From contig JACGCM010002082.1 of NCBI GenBank assembly GCA_014058105.1, positions 124,001-188,000 on the forward strand: 64,000 nt of DNA, in the 5' to 3' direction. Positions within the stretch are counted from its first letter, which is position 1. Every line of letters begins with the position of its first letter. The position numbers and the translations under genes were made by a program. This document shows, in pieces, positions 11,040-22,516 of this stretch. Under the pieces are notes generated by a model. That model had not been told where the DNA came from, did not search any database, and saw nothing but the letters and a program-made list of their open reading frames with translations. This stretch comes from Kingdonia uniflora. Lineage: Eukaryota; Streptophyta; Magnoliopsida; Ranunculales; Circaeasteraceae.

Positions 11040-12292
11040 GATGAGTAGCTTATGGCTATTATACAACTACTTTGGTATGCTGACATTGTCAATTATCTTG
11101 CCACTGAACGATTACCTGACCACTGGTCTAAGCAAGATAAAACCAAATTCTTACACGAGGTTAGACGTTTCAGTTGGGACAATCCTTATCTGTATAAATT
11201 TTGTTCGGACCAAGTTATTAGAAGATGCATTCTAAATAATAAGTTTCATAGCGTACTCATGTTTTGCTACACCTATGCATGTGGAGGGCATTTCAATGCC
11301 ATGAAAACGGCTGCCAAAATTCCTCAATCTGGTCTTTATTAGCCTACCCTTTTCCGGGATACGCAGACCTTTTGTTCTACTTGTAATAGATGTCAAAGGA
11401 CCGATAATATTTCTCACCGTAACATGATACCCCTAAACAACATTCTTATTGTTGAACTTTTTTATGCTTAGGGCATAGATTTTATGGGACTGTTTCCTTC
11501 ATCTTGCTAAAACATTTATGTTCTCGTCGCAGTGGACTATAACTCCAAATGGGTCGTAGCGGTAGCATGTCCGACAAAAGACCATAAGCCTGTGGTCAAA
11601 TTTAAGAAAACCATTTTTAATCATTTTGGCACTCCTCGAGCAATTATTAGTGATTGTGGGAAACATTTTTACAATCGTGTTTTTAAAACTTTATTGAAAA
11701 ATTATTCCATCACTCATAAAGTTGTCACACCTTATCATCTACAAACAAGTGGTCAAGTAGATGTTTTCAATCGGGAAATTAAAAAAAATTTAGAAAAAGT
11801 TATTCAAACTGATAGCAATCACTGGTCAGATCATCTTGATGATGCTCTTTGGGCATATCGAACAGCTTATAAAACCCAGATTGGAATATTACCCTATATG
11901 CATGCCTTTGGGAAGGGTTGTCACTTGCCTGTAGAACTAGAACACAAAGCTCTTTGGGTCACAAAGACCCTTAACTTTGAGATGGATCAAGCTGGGTCTA
12001 AGAGAAAGCTTCAACTTTCTAAGTTGGATGAACTCCGTCATGAGGATTATAAAAGTTCAAAAATTTACAAGGAACGTATAAAAGCTTTTCACAATAAATC
12101 AATTATTCGTAAAACCTTCGGGCCCAATCAAAAGGTATTGCTTTATAACTTCAAGTTTTGTCTATTTTCTGGGAAACTACGATCCCGTTGACATGACCCC
12201 TTTACGGTTAAAACTATTTTTCCTTATGGGGCTGCGGAGGTAAAGGATCCTAAGGATGGAAATATTTTATGGTCAATGGCCAACGATTAAAG
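11040..12292 (+). pseudogene. Ath-1 integrase
   Basis: Integrase inserts the cDNA into nuclear DNA. The N-terminal zinc-binding part is visible as a damaged His-His-Cys-Cys region (GGHFNAMKTAAK, then CNRCQ near 11380-11397). The core starts with GIDFMGLFP near 11475 and is open from 11532 to 12191. It includes YNSKWVVAVACPT, GTPRAIISDCGKHF and TPYHLQTSGQVDVFNREIKK. The residue 36 positions after the second catalytic Asp is Asp, where the D-D-35-E Glu is expected. DDALWAYRTAYKTQIGILPY, HLPVELEHKALW and LLYNFKFCLFSGKLRSR follow, typical of Athila. Stops lie before the core and after the C-terminal block. Confidence 0.9.
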
Positions 12293-13733
12293 CCGTACTT
12301 AGAGTCTTACACTTTTGATGAAGAGATAACATTTATAAATGATCCAGTATATCAGAGCTGATATTATATACCCCTATATTACCATTGTAAATCATTTAAG
12401 TATGGGGGTACATTTGTCTGGCTGAAGACGATAAACTTAGCGCTTCTTTGGAAGAAACCCATAATACATTCTGGTGAGAAATTTTAGTTTTCATATTCCA
12501 TTTATTTTCTTATTGTCAAACATTGAGGGCAATGCTTGATTTAAGTTTAGGGGTAGGAAATAATTTCTTTAAATGTTTTTTGAAGAAAAGTTAAATAATG
12601 GTACTTTGACAATTTATGATATATTTTTGATGAATTTCCAAACACTTAAACTAAATTTACATTGAAATAAATATTATGGAAAAACCTAAATTTTGAAATT
12701 GTACCAAGTATACACTAGAATATTTTAAAATATCTTAAACTAGATGTACTACCTTTTAATCAGCGATTAATTCAAGTTAACTTGGCATATTTTGAAAATG
12801 TGTACTTCACTGTAGTTTTGCAATTAATACCTTTAATAGATTTTTGCTAAATATAAGGGAAATTTAGTATTTATGTTAGAAATAGTTTTCTACATCGGAG
12901 ACAACTGCCTAAGAATAAGTTTATTCCTAAGACAAAAAAAAGCCAAATGTGCTCTAAAAACTTTCACGCTGCAAGGCTACTCGCATGATTAAGAACTGAA
13001 AGAGGAAAAATTATTACCAATCTCAAGTTTGACCTTGAACAATGTGAAAGGAGAATAAGAAAATGTAACTTGTGAAAATCCTGAGTCTAAGTCATGATGG
13101 GGCACTGCACCCCAGCAACCTTAGCCAACGGGCAGGGATTATCGACCAAAAACTCCTTGTTACGAAGGAGGCTTCATAAGAAACAAAGAACTCAAAAGAA
13201 AAGGCTTGCAAAATAGGGAAAAAAAGAGAAAAATTCTAGGAATACGAATTGACTAAGGCACTTGTCAAATTGACTGTTGAATTTATTCCAAAAAGAACTA
13301 GGCTACCTGAAACTGAGTAAATTATTCTAGACAGCGTATTAGGCGATAAAGCTATTTTCACTGTACACTCAAATATAGCTAAAGCAAAATACTTTAATCT
13401 CTTTCTAATCTTGAGGTAGTACCTCTAGTTTCGGATAAGCATAAAATATTCTTTGGAAGACTTGGGAGAATAACAAGTTCAGGGATTTTTTCATTGGTAT
13501 ATTTTTGTCACAACTAAGTAAGGATAAGTTCACAGGAAATGAGTCATGTGCATTCTAGAATTGCTTAAAATGTCATTATTGACTTTTGTGACTATAGTCA
13601 CTACAAACCCTCACGAGAAAATACTCGTCCACTAGGCTAAACCTAAAGGTTTAACAGCTTGTTGCATATGCTAAATGCAATCGCGCTCCCTACGAAAGTG
13701 GCTATTATTTTATTTTACTCGGGACGAGCAAAA
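12293..13733 (+). other. Ath-1 3' non-coding region
   Basis: No ORF and no env-like protein is visible. Near 12433-12455 there is a GATAAACTTAGCGCTTCTTTGG-type block (quoted in part), resembling a sequence commonly seen just after pol in Athila elements. A first polypurine-like stretch, TTTAAGTTTAGGGGTAGG, lies near 12540-12558. The rest is AT-rich with nothing recognised. Confidence 0.5.
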
Positions 13734-13734
13734 G

Positions 13735-13750
13735 ACAAGTTTGGGGGTAT
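13735..13750 (+). other. Ath-1 polypurine tract
   Basis: AAGTTTGGGGGTAT-type purine run directly before the TGATGAG start of the 3' LTR; it would prime plus-strand DNA synthesis. Confidence 0.7.
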
Positions 13751-13751
13751 T

Positions 13752-14906
13752 TGATGAGCGTGTAATTATGACATTTTTAATATACCCAAACATGTATTTT
13801 AGTCATCCAATATATTTAATTTAAGGTACTATGTGCATTTGTATGATTGTAGCTATTGAAGATGGATATTTGAAACTATGCTCTTAAAGTCAAGTGAAAG
13901 TGTCTCCAGCTGTTCATAGCACAAAAAGTCAAAGACACAATATATTTTATCTTAAGATTGATGAAATATAAACATAAATATTCTTGGAGAATAACATCTA
14001 AGAATATAGTGTATCCAAGATCCTTGAAGATATTTTATATTGAAGATATATGTAAGAGTTTCCATAAAGAAAGATCTTTACATCACTGAAGGGAATTATA
14101 TGCTATAAAAGGAACCCTCCCCCCATTGTAATTGGGCATCTCATATTAGAGCAAGTTTAGAAGAAATAAAGCTAGCTTTTTTAATTGTCTTCTTCTTCTC
14201 TTTTAGCTTAATTTTTGCTAATGTCTTCATTATTTGTAATTGCGATAAAGTCTGAGATGAGCGGCTAATCTCCAAGCTAAGCCTAGGATGAGGCCTATTC
14301 TTGGATGAGCAATAGTTGGTATTAATTAGGCTCTAATTAGTTTTTTCTTATTAATTTATAATTGATAAGTTAGTGCATCATATCGAAGGCTTGACCATAG
14401 CTTCAATTTGGTGTACGATAACTTTGGATACAAACAAGTGCTATTAACCGTAGACTTGATTTGGAGATCTTAACAAGAGGAAACACTAGAGAGCTCACTT
14501 AAGTCTAGCCATGGTTGAGTTGATAATTCCCTAAGACACTCTTCACCATCTTTTTAAAGGATAACACCTAAATTCATGACCATTGATTTCGTGGTTTATT
14601 TTAAAACATCGTATGTGTCTTAACATGAACATATGATGGGTAGAGATATTAGGATCTAGTTGTATATCGATTAGTGCTTTGAAAGGTAGAGGCCATGTCC
14701 GAACCTTAGCTCTCTCTTTTATTAAGTTTTATAATTAGATTTTATTTATCCTTTTTAGATTTATCTCTTATAAAACAGTAATTCGGCCTAGAAAGTATTT
14801 GTTTTCCGAAACCTCCCTGTGGATTCGATCCCACTCATCCGTGCTATAATTCGACAACTGTACTTTGAGCAGGTATTTTACTAGAGGACATTAAAACCTT
14901 TTATCA
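13752..14906 (+). repeat. Ath-1 3' LTR
   Basis: Begins TGATGAGCGTGTAATTATGAC and ends CCTTTTATCA, 1155 bp. It is the partner of 3273-5279 and is followed by AGTCT, the right target duplication. The two LTRs differ by many substitutions and small indels, so the insertion is old. Confidence 0.88.
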
Positions 14907-15693
14907 AGTCTCCTACGCTTGAATCTATAAGATTTGTTAATCTAATGAATGTCAATCATGTTGCCATGGTACATATGGTATAGGTACTTCTCCTCAGCTT
15001 GATCTTCGACCTGGACTACTTTGATCTGTGTCTTGTAGCTTCCATTTTTGTATGACTCAAGATCGACAATGTATTCGTGCATTATCCCTTCTTTGAAGAT
15101 ATATTCCAGCAACCCTTGTAAAGCATAACAGATGTCAGTGTCATGATGATTTACCTTATAATGCTTGTAGCATAGTCTGCCTTCAATCAGTTCCAGTGGT
15201 TATGATAGACGGTAAAACTTATCTTTTGATAGAATATGAAAAATTATGGAGATTCAGACATTCATCTTGGGGAGGACCGGGTTGGGCAATAAATTAACTT
15301 TCCAAGGTTTGTCAGTGTTCGCCTTGGAATGTTTTTGATTGCCCTAGTCCTCATTCGATTTACTGTTTCCTTCTATAGTTGGACCTTTAGTATTTATGAT
15401 GGATTTAGTAAATTTATGCCTCTCGGTTATCATCCTTTCCAGGTAGACATATCCATTAACCTTGATGATCATATCCTCCAAGGTCGCGGGTTTATTTTGG
15501 AAGATGTGCTATTTTTCTTTACAGTCGTGCTGGAACACATTTATAAAAGCTATATCAATGGTTTTTGGATCGAGATTATCCACTTTTTGCGCGAGCTCCA
15601 AAAATTTCTTTGAAAAGACCTCGAGCTTCTCCCCCTGAGACTATTAAAGACTAATAAGAGAATATCAATTCTCCTATTTGTCTATATTGTGAG
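14907..15693 (-). pseudogene. TatA-1 gag, C-terminal part
   Basis: Minus-strand sequence equivalent to 61340-62110 of TatA-3: the end of the capsid-like domain, the linker and the zinc-finger-like region before protease. Recognisable plus-strand anchors are the CTATATTGTGAG edge at 15682-15693 and the TCTATAAGATTTGTTAATC stretch beside Ath-1. Reading frames are broken. It is bounded by the Ath-1 target duplication on the left and the TatA-2 duplication GTGAG (15689-15693) on the right. Confidence 0.75.
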
Positions 15694-16316
15694 TGCAATG
15701 GCAAAATTTTGTAGGCTCAAAATGGCTAGGAATTTGCTATCATACCAATGAACCTGTGATAATATTCTAATAGAAAGCAAAAATTGACACAGGTGGTTTT
15801 ATCGTGGAAAACCTCTGAATAGGTAAAAAAACTACGACCTCGAGTGGAAGATTTTTGTAAAAGTATCTTTATTGCTAGAGGTGGATATCTTATTACAAGT
15901 GATCTCTAGGTTTAGAAATGCTTGAACCTTGTAACTAAGAAGTTTGAATGTTTTTGAGAATCTAGAATATGTAGCTTTCTTGGTGATTTCTCGTGTAATT
16001 TTTCTTGTCCATGTCTATTCTAAAACTTCTTCCTCATATAGGCCTTCTCTGTAGTTCTTCATCGTGCTAGAGTGCGCTCTCCGAACAATGCAGTTATTGG
16101 CGGTTGACTGAGTAACTGACGAGTTTGTGTGAGACATGTGTCTTTGACTTGTTCAGGCTTTTTGGCTTAAGTTCGACCCATGCTCTTCACCAGTTTGTGG
16201 AGTAGGCTAAAATATTGACTGGAGAACTCATGTAGGAAATACGTGAGTCTGAGATATAGGTAATTCGAACTGGCAACAACTAAATATTTGGTGAGATCAC
16301 GGGATAGGTTCTTACA
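15694..16316 (-). repeat. TatA-2 3' LTR
   Basis: Plus-strand edges TGCAATGGCAAAATTTTG and GGGATAGGTTCTTACA. Aligns end to end with 55823-56445, sharing the ACACAGGTGGTTTTA block, the CTTATTACAAGTGATCTCTAG block and the GTTCGACCCATG block, with scattered substitutions. The first dinucleotides TG and final CA are kept. Confidence 0.9.
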
Positions 16317-16330
16317 ATCGCCCCTCGTAT
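16317..16330 (-). other. TatA-2 polypurine tract (probable)
   Basis: Minus strand reads ATACGAGGGGCGAT immediately before the 3' LTR. The purine run is short and interrupted, so the call is tentative and rests on position. Confidence 0.45.
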
Positions 16331-16645
16331 CCAAAGTCACGAGTGGCTTTGGTTGAGAAAGAGTCTCTGGGTAATTGGTATTCGGGTTGAAAATTTTGAA
16401 TATTAAAATGAAGTAATAATGGCCTTGACTGCATGGAAATTGCACGGATTATAGGGAAATGACATATATTAAATGAAGATGTGGATGTGGATGTTGATGT
16501 ATGCGACAGTTGCGTCGGTATTGAATGATGACACTTGGAAAACCGTACTTGCATAATAAATGTACAGTTTCATAAATAGTACTTATACCGCGTTTTAGAA
16601 GCGAAGTACGCTTGTGAGTTGTCAAATTTTCTAAAAGTTTTGAAG

Positions 16646-16828
16646 ATGCTGAAGACTAGTAGAATGGTCCTTGAGGAGCTAATTTCTTTGGAAATGCAGA
16701 GGTTGAAGTTGAATTACTTTGGTGACCAATCCTTGGAGATGTCCATACCCGCTCTTGTCCCTCCAACTTATCAAGGTATGGCAGAAGATGAAGCGGTTGA
16801 AGCTAAGGAGGAATTTTACTGTAAGTGA
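16646..16828 (+). CDS. TatA-2 small antisense ORF a
   Basis: Open reading frame of 60 codons on the strand opposite to gag-pol, close to the 3' LTR. Its middle (LKLNYFGDQSLEMSIPALVP) resembles the corresponding part of the small ORFs at 41928-42125 and 35092-35287 in the TatB copies, which also sit nearest the polypurine tract. The shared pattern is a short basic N-terminal part, then hydrophobic-Phe-Gly, a D/S-L acidic step, then M/I-P-x-L. Function unknown; no domain recognised. The similarity is weak and judged by eye, but position and direction agree. An upstream TCATAAATAG near 16570 could be a TATA-like box. Confidence 0.45.
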   Translation: MLKTSRMVLEELISLEMQRLKLNYFGDQSLEMSIPALVPPTYQGMAEDEAVEAKEEFYCK

Positions 16829-17913
16829 AGGTTTCATGTCACCGTCTTAACAAGCAAGGAACGTTGGGCTTGTCTCTGTACCCTTGAGGTAGATAGGTTT
16901 GGGGAGACAGATGCAGGGATAGGCGTAACTGTGGGGCAGTTTTGCTGATTTCTTGTGTCGTAATAGATTCTAAGGTCGGGCCCTCTTCATCTCTACCAAC
17001 TCCGTGAAGGTGGTGGTTTTAGAGGAGGAAGTGATGGTAGTGGAAGAGGGAGACAAAAATTTGAAGTCTGCTTCTGCATTTCTATCACTTTTTAATGCTA
17101 AGAAAACTTTCAGCTTGAAGAGTTGGGTCCAGCACATAGTCTTCTGCTTGTATAGTTTCCATTTGAAGTTTGACTAAACTTTGATCAAACTCATGTATGG
17201 GAAGATTTTTGCTGCGTCAATGTCTACTTTATATCAGGGTGAAAAATCACTGAAGCAGGACGAAGTGAAGGATTTGAAGTGTCGGAGTGCCTAAAAGATC
17301 TGTTATCTGTAAAGTACTCGAAAAACTTGTTATCTGTAAAGTACCTAATTTTGGAGTGCTTTCTAAGCCTTGATATCTGTAAAAGTATTCGATCTCTGAG
17401 TACTTTAAAAGACTTGTTATCTGTAAACGTATCTGTATTTTGATTCAAAATAAATAATATTTTTTTATCCAAACATTGTGTTGATGTAGAATAGAATGTC
17501 TATGGAATCGTGCTAAGAGTAATACGATGAGTTTGCCGATATACTTTTAAGATAATATATATGACATCAAAATCATAGTTATCATAATTGAACTGTTTGA
17601 AATATATTTGTAATGTATATAATAGAAGTTTGACCTGATGTTGGATAAAAATATGGAAAAAAGGAAATTGCACTTATTTTAGAATTGCAGGTTGATCTTT
17701 GATAGTTTACTGGAAAGAATCAGGTCAATATAAAATAGGACGAAATGATGTAGTTTGATAGAAAGAGATGTGTTCAGATATAACTTCTACCAATATTTTA
17801 TGGATTTTGTTATGAGATAATAGAATAACATCCCGAGCTGCGTGAAATTTTATAGCCAGACAGGGTATAAATGAAGGGGGGTTGATGAGGAAAATTTTAG
17901 GTGGAAGGAAAGA
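16829..17913 (+). other. TatA-2 intergenic stretch with short tandem repeats
   Basis: No convincing ORF. Between about 17285 and 17435 a degenerate unit containing TTATCTGTAAAGTACT occurs four to five times (near 17303, 17331, 17370 and 17417). A similar degenerate repeat stretch is found in the equivalent part of TatB-2 near 43.3-43.6 kb, with a different sequence. Confidence 0.5.
17866..17873 (+). promoter_or_regulatory. TATA-like box before TatA-2 small antisense ORF b
   Basis: TATAAATG about 40 bases before the ATG at 17914. The equivalent ORFs in TatB-1 and TatB-2 also have a TATA-like box upstream. Confidence 0.4.
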
Positions 17914-18270
17914 ATGGTGAGGCGGACTCCATCTTAGAGAATCCGTTACGCTGCTGAGGGGTGGTTGGCTATTAAGGTAGCCGAAGTGGGTAGACGCATT
18001 TTTGGGTCGTTGGATTATGATGCTGAATTGCCAGTGAGGGTGGTAAATGTTGAGGGTTTGGATATGATTGGGAGAGATCGTGAATACGAACATCATTTTT
18101 ATGAAGAGATGTTCCGAGAAGTAATGGTGGATCCAGCAGGTCAAAAAGATGCAGTGAGATTGCTTATCGTGGAGGAGATCGAATATGAAGATGTGATGAT
18201 TACTGGAGGATATCTGATCGGATGTGGTTGCCCAGGTCATCAAAGCTATTTTAGGTGTAATTATATCTAA
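17914..18270 (+). pseudogene. TatA-2 small antisense ORF b
   Basis: From ATG 17914 a frame runs to TAA 18270 with one early in-frame TAG at 17935; from 17938 it is open for about 110 codons. It contains GRRIFGSLDYDAELPVRVVN followed by an acidic, YEHHFYEEMF-rich part and VEEIEYEDV. It corresponds in place, direction and general layout to the 106-codon ORFs at 42841-43158 and 34044-34361 (arginine-rich start, hydrophobic-Phe/Arg-x-x-hydrophobic, D-x-D/E-x-x-M/L-P, acidic tail). No known domain is recognised. Sequence similarity to the TatB ORFs is low, so common origin is an inference. Confidence 0.45.
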
Positions 18271-18538
18271 AGTGCTATAATAAATGAATGTAAGTATTTT
18301 AATATTATCTAAAAGAAAAGATGAAAGTGAAATCGATCCTCTATAGTTACAAATGTCGTTTGAGACTGTTGTGCTAAACAATTTTGAATACATTTAAAAA
18401 ATTTGTTAGCTTTGGAAATGACGTCACTAGTACTATAACTAGAAGAAACAAAAGCAGAAAAAAGTAGGAGCTTCAAATTTTGTTTTTTATGTAAAGCTGC
18501 AACAATCTGATATCGCGTAAGGGTGAGTCATCAAGAGT

Positions 18539-18916
18539 GTGGGAAGGTCAGAGAGAGATATGGAAGTAGGAGAGAAAAATATATTAAAATATGAGGGAAG
18601 GGTCAATGATGGAAAAATGGATATATTGAGATGGTGCAAGACGTCTGACATGGACCGTAGAAAAGATGCCTCGGTTCCAAAACCAAGGATGGCTCGTGCG
18701 AGGCATAATAACTGCCAGCCATTAGAGAGAGAAATAATAAATAGTGTTTCATCCTCATCATTCAAACGTTTTTCAACTTCTAAAAACTTGGAGAGCAAAG
18801 AGAGAGAAGTGCAAAAAATTGTAGAGAATCTGGTAAGGATTTATCTGAGAGTGATCAATAGTCAAAGAGAGTTACGGAGACTGAATCACGTAGGTGGTGA
18901 TACGACAGCGTTCTGA
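18539..18916 (+). CDS. TatA-2 additional antisense ORF, unknown
   Basis: Open for 125 codons, rich in Arg, Lys, Glu and Ser, with a helical-looking C-terminal half (SKEREVQKIVENLVRIYLRV). No family recognised. It is also open for 103 codons on the other strand, so coding is not proven. It lies between small ORF b and the large antisense gene, with no clear counterpart in the TatB copies. Confidence 0.3.
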   Translation: MGRSERDMEVGEKNILKYEGRVNDGKMDILRWCKTSDMDRRKDASVPKPRMARARHNNCQPLEREIINSVSSSSFKRFSTSKNLESKEREVQKIVENLVRIYLRVINSQRELRRLNHVGGDTTAF

Positions 18917-19208
18917 GAGGAGGATTTGGTGTTGCATTAGATTCTTATTATGACACAAAAGCTTAGTAGAGATGTGTGATGCATGTTTGTGCTTTTGCAA
19001 ATCATAATCTGCTTTAAGGAAATCTCACTATTTATAGCAATCTATGAAATTTGAAATACATATAGAATAAATGAAAGTTTTTTTTTTTTTTGGGTATTCG
19101 AATGATGGATGTGTATAAGATAATGATAGATACCTAGACCTTTATGTAGGTCGATCGCGAGAGGTATTTGTGTAGGATCAAACCCTTGCCAGTAGAATTG
19201 TACTTGAG

Positions 19209-22200
19209 ATGGATAGTTTACCTGCTAATGAGGCATCAACCTCTAGTCGAACGGCAGAGTCCAAAATCAAAATGTCTGACAGTGAGGTTGAAGTAAGGGT
19301 TGAACAATTTCTAGGTTTTCCTGGGAAATTAGTGACCAATCCACCCTGTTCGAATGCATTTAAAGAATTTTGAAAAGCTATGGCTGCTGTAGAAGGGATA
19401 TGGAGTAGCAGTGTAGAATATGCCAGTAGGCTATTTAGGGGGCGTACTATGTGGCGGGGGAGGAGTATTTTTATTTGTTGTCCAAATTGGAGGAGGTGAA
19501 ACGAGATAGACGAATCGATCTCGTTGGAGTATTTCGATGGGAGTGTTCAGAGTAACATTTTAGAGGGCTTTTTGTGTTACCTGTCTCAATTAGAGTACGG
19601 GTTGAGTCTTCAACTTACCAATTTGGCGAAAGGGATTATGAATATGATTGGGGTATGTCCTGTTCAATTAAAAGGGAACATGTGGGAGGTGATAAGTGTT
19701 TGCGACCATCTGAATAAAAAGTGAGAAAAGGATGGGAAAATGAGGAGGATATCCCCTGATGATGTTTTGCAGTTTTATGGGGTGAAGAATTATCATGCCA
19801 ATTGAGGGGCATATTTTTGTACGAGCGCAACTTGGTCTCACTTCTTCGATCTGAACTCAGCAGGTCGATCCTGGAATTGCAACATAATATGGGTGAAGGG
19901 TAATTGCCTTCAGAGAGATGATGAAAAACCCTTTGATCTTCTGTTTAGAACTGTAAAACAAAGTAAGTATAATAATGTATAGCATGCAATATTGATATGT
20001 TGGAACTGTATGATCTTTTGTTTATGATAAAAAATGTTTTGCATGGCAGGCCCAATGTCCCAGGTGGTGAGGAAAGATTCTTTGTTGGACGAAGTTGTTG
20101 AGGAAGAGGTTGAGCTCAAATTTGTGTTAGAAGGACTTGGCCTTGGCAGAAAGAAACAGGTCGGAAGCAAGTCCAAAAAAGTTCCAAAATCTCAATCAAC
20201 AAGGCTGATGGCGGGTGCTGATGATGGTAAGAAGAATGGAACTTGTGAGGAAGGGCGAACAAACTTGACCAAGGTCCCTAGAGTGGACGGTTTGGTTCAT
20301 CCGGAGTCTATTACGTCGAGAAAATTAGCTCGAACGTTTTTCCAAAAATATAGATGTTGAATCGTCTGTCGGCCTCTGGTACCACTGGAACTGGTGAGGT
20401 CAAAGCAAAAGAAAAAAGGAGAAGGATCGAACCTTCAGGGACGTCGAGGGTAAAGGTTGTTAAAGAGTGACCTATTGCTGAGGATGATCTGAATGAGGTG
20501 GAGGAAAGGGCCAGGCTGGCGGCCCTTCATGGGGATGAGGATATGAGCAAGATGGTAGGTCTCTATGCTCGATAATGTGAAATATACTTTTTTATTGTAC
20601 TCCGAGGTCACGCTGAGGTCGAATTGTGTTTTGTAGGTTGCTCGTTTGATGAGGGGGATATGTGTCGGAGTTGAAAAGTTGAAATCCGGGCTGAAGAAGG
20701 GGAAGATCGGGCTTGTAAAGAAGGCAGCTCAATTGGAGCCTGATACCCTCAAGGCTGTAAAAAAGATAGAGGCCCTGAAGGCTTCCCAAGTAGTGGAGAT
20801 TGGCTATCTTCAAGCTAAGACGAGAGCGAACCTGGAGGAGGTGGTGGTGGAGTGTGAAAGACTCAGGTGCTACCTTATGTTAAAAGGGTATTTAGAGGAT
20901 GAGGTTGATGCTATTAAGGTAGGCACCTACATCGGGGAGGGAGATTGCGAAGAGGCGAAAGAGATTGTTGTTGGAGTTGATGATGGGCTAGATGGTGTCC
21001 CTCGCCAGACGGTGCTAGACAACCAAGGGGATGACACTGAGCTCTCGGAGGGGGAACATGAGACGGTAGTGTAGAGAAATGAATTTGTACTAATATTTTG
21101 GAAAGGTTTCTGTATACCGGTTAGATACTGTGTATTGAATAGACTTCTGAAGGATGAGTTCTTTTTTGTAACCCTTGTTTAGGCACTTAGAGAAACGAGC
21201 CTCATAATAAAAGTTTTAGAGACTGAGCTTGCAAGGGAAAGAGAGACCTCCACATCCTTACTGTCTTCGCAAGTGGAGCTGCAGGTTTGATCGGAATAGG
21301 CAATGATTGACTTGTATGCTTCATAGAACATAAAGTTATCAAGTAAATAAGACAACATGGAATGTAGAGACAGGCCAAGAACTTGTTATTAGTTTTAGGA
21401 AAATGATACTCAAATTGTGTATGGGAAAAATCAAAATTTTTGACAAAGTAACATATAGAGAATGTGTACCTTAGACCTAGAAATATATGTCATGGAGCAT
21501 CCATCTGAGATCATACTTCAACCTTTAAGTCTAGAAGTAGTCGCACACGGTAGATGTTAGAAATTAGATATCTTGTTAGAAATGAGATATGTACATGTAT
21601 GTTGAGGTGGTGTTCTGAATCAAACTGGATATAATGTATCTCTAATGTGCAGGTCGAATTAGATTCAGCTCGCTCGCGCGGAGATGAGGCACACCAATGT
21701 AAGTGAGAATTTGCAGAGGAGTTGGATAGGGTGAGAGAGGCAAGTTAGGACAGAGAGGACCAGCATGTAAAGGTGCACTTCAAGTTCGTTAAGGCAACCC
21801 AGACTGATGTTGACCTCACTGGATAGTTCAAGGAGAAGGATGCCAAAATTGATAGGGGGCTAAAAGAGCTTATGGAGATAAAAGAACACGCATCGAAGCT
21901 CCAAAGCAAGATTGATACACTGATGGTAAAGAGTACGCATGCCTAGATGGCTCAATACCGTATTCAGGCGCTTGAAAGATCGGAGGATCAATTTTGAACT
22001 GATTTTCAGAAGAGTAGACGCGAGCTGGAGCGGCTGAAAAAGAAAATCATTAAAAAAGATAACAAGCTGAAGATAGCTCGAGAGGATCCATTGGCTTCGG
22101 AAGCTACAGCCGAACAGTTGTGTACAGCCTTACCTACCAAGGATATCTAGTTTTGAACGATGCAACGAAAGTGTGACGAGTTGAATGAGAGAGTGGTATG

Positions 22201-22511
22201 ACTGAAGACCGAATTGGCGTAAGCCAACGCGTGTGTCAGGAATGTAGAAACTGGAGAGTGCTCAAGGATGGGTAGAAATGATTCTAAGATTTCTATTGTC
22301 CAAGGGGATGTAGTTAGCCTATCAGCTTGAATTAGGAAGCAGGAAGGTGACGTAGCTCAAATTCAAGGGCATGTGCAAAAAGGGAATGCGAATTTAAGGA
22401 AGTGGCAGCATAAGCTGGATGCCACTCTTGTTAGGGAAAAAGTATTGGAAGGGGAAATCAGGGTGAAGGAGACTCTGATAAAGAAAAAGACGACCTGTTA
22501 AAGGATACTTT
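19209..22511 (+). pseudogene. TatA-2 large antisense gene, part 1 (spliced, coiled-coil protein)
   Basis: Counterpart of the spliced antisense genes of TatB-1 and TatB-2. A start ATG lies at 19209 in a Ser/Thr-rich N-terminus. The conserved core is ILEGFLCYLSQLEYGLSLQL, then GVCPVQLKGNMWEVISVCDH (about 19550-19715), equivalent to GVTPVQMNGNFYEMMRVIEG in TatB. Several stops interrupt it (19371, 19722 and others). Exon-like blocks follow: from 20048 after a GGCAG acceptor (to about 20357), and from 20638 after TTTTGTAG (to 21074, with a helical region). Later blocks from about 21180 and 21660 are strongly coiled-coil-like (KEKDAKIDRGLKELMEIKEH). The frame at 22511 continues directly across the TatB-1 insertion at 36205. 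The core resembles plant proteins annotated as putative gypsy-type transposon proteins. Confidence 0.6.
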
Positions 22512-22516
22512 GGCTG

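Larger units (their letters stand above)
3273..14906 (+). mobile_element. Ath-1: Athila-lineage Ty3/gypsy retrotransposon
   Basis: The LTRs start TGATGAGCG and end near TTATCA/TTATAA (3273-5279, interrupted, and 13752-14906). A tRNA-Asp-like primer site follows the left LTR and a polypurine tract precedes the right one. Between them lie decayed gag, protease with the Athila-style DLGAS active site, RT, RNase H and integrase in gypsy order. Flanking target duplication is AGTCA (3268-3272) against AGTCT (14907-14911), one mismatch. Joined flanks correspond to one continuous stretch of TatA-3 near 62.1 kb, so the element landed in TatA-1. All coding domains contain stops, so it is non-autonomous now. 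Confidence 0.9.

Noticed and set aside
12293..13733. Envelope-like gene in Ath-1
   Set aside because: No ORF of meaningful length and no membrane-type segment.
17725..18393. 222-codon minus-strand open stretch
   Set aside because: Lies opposite the small ORF b region of TatA-2; composition is low-complexity and no domain is visible.
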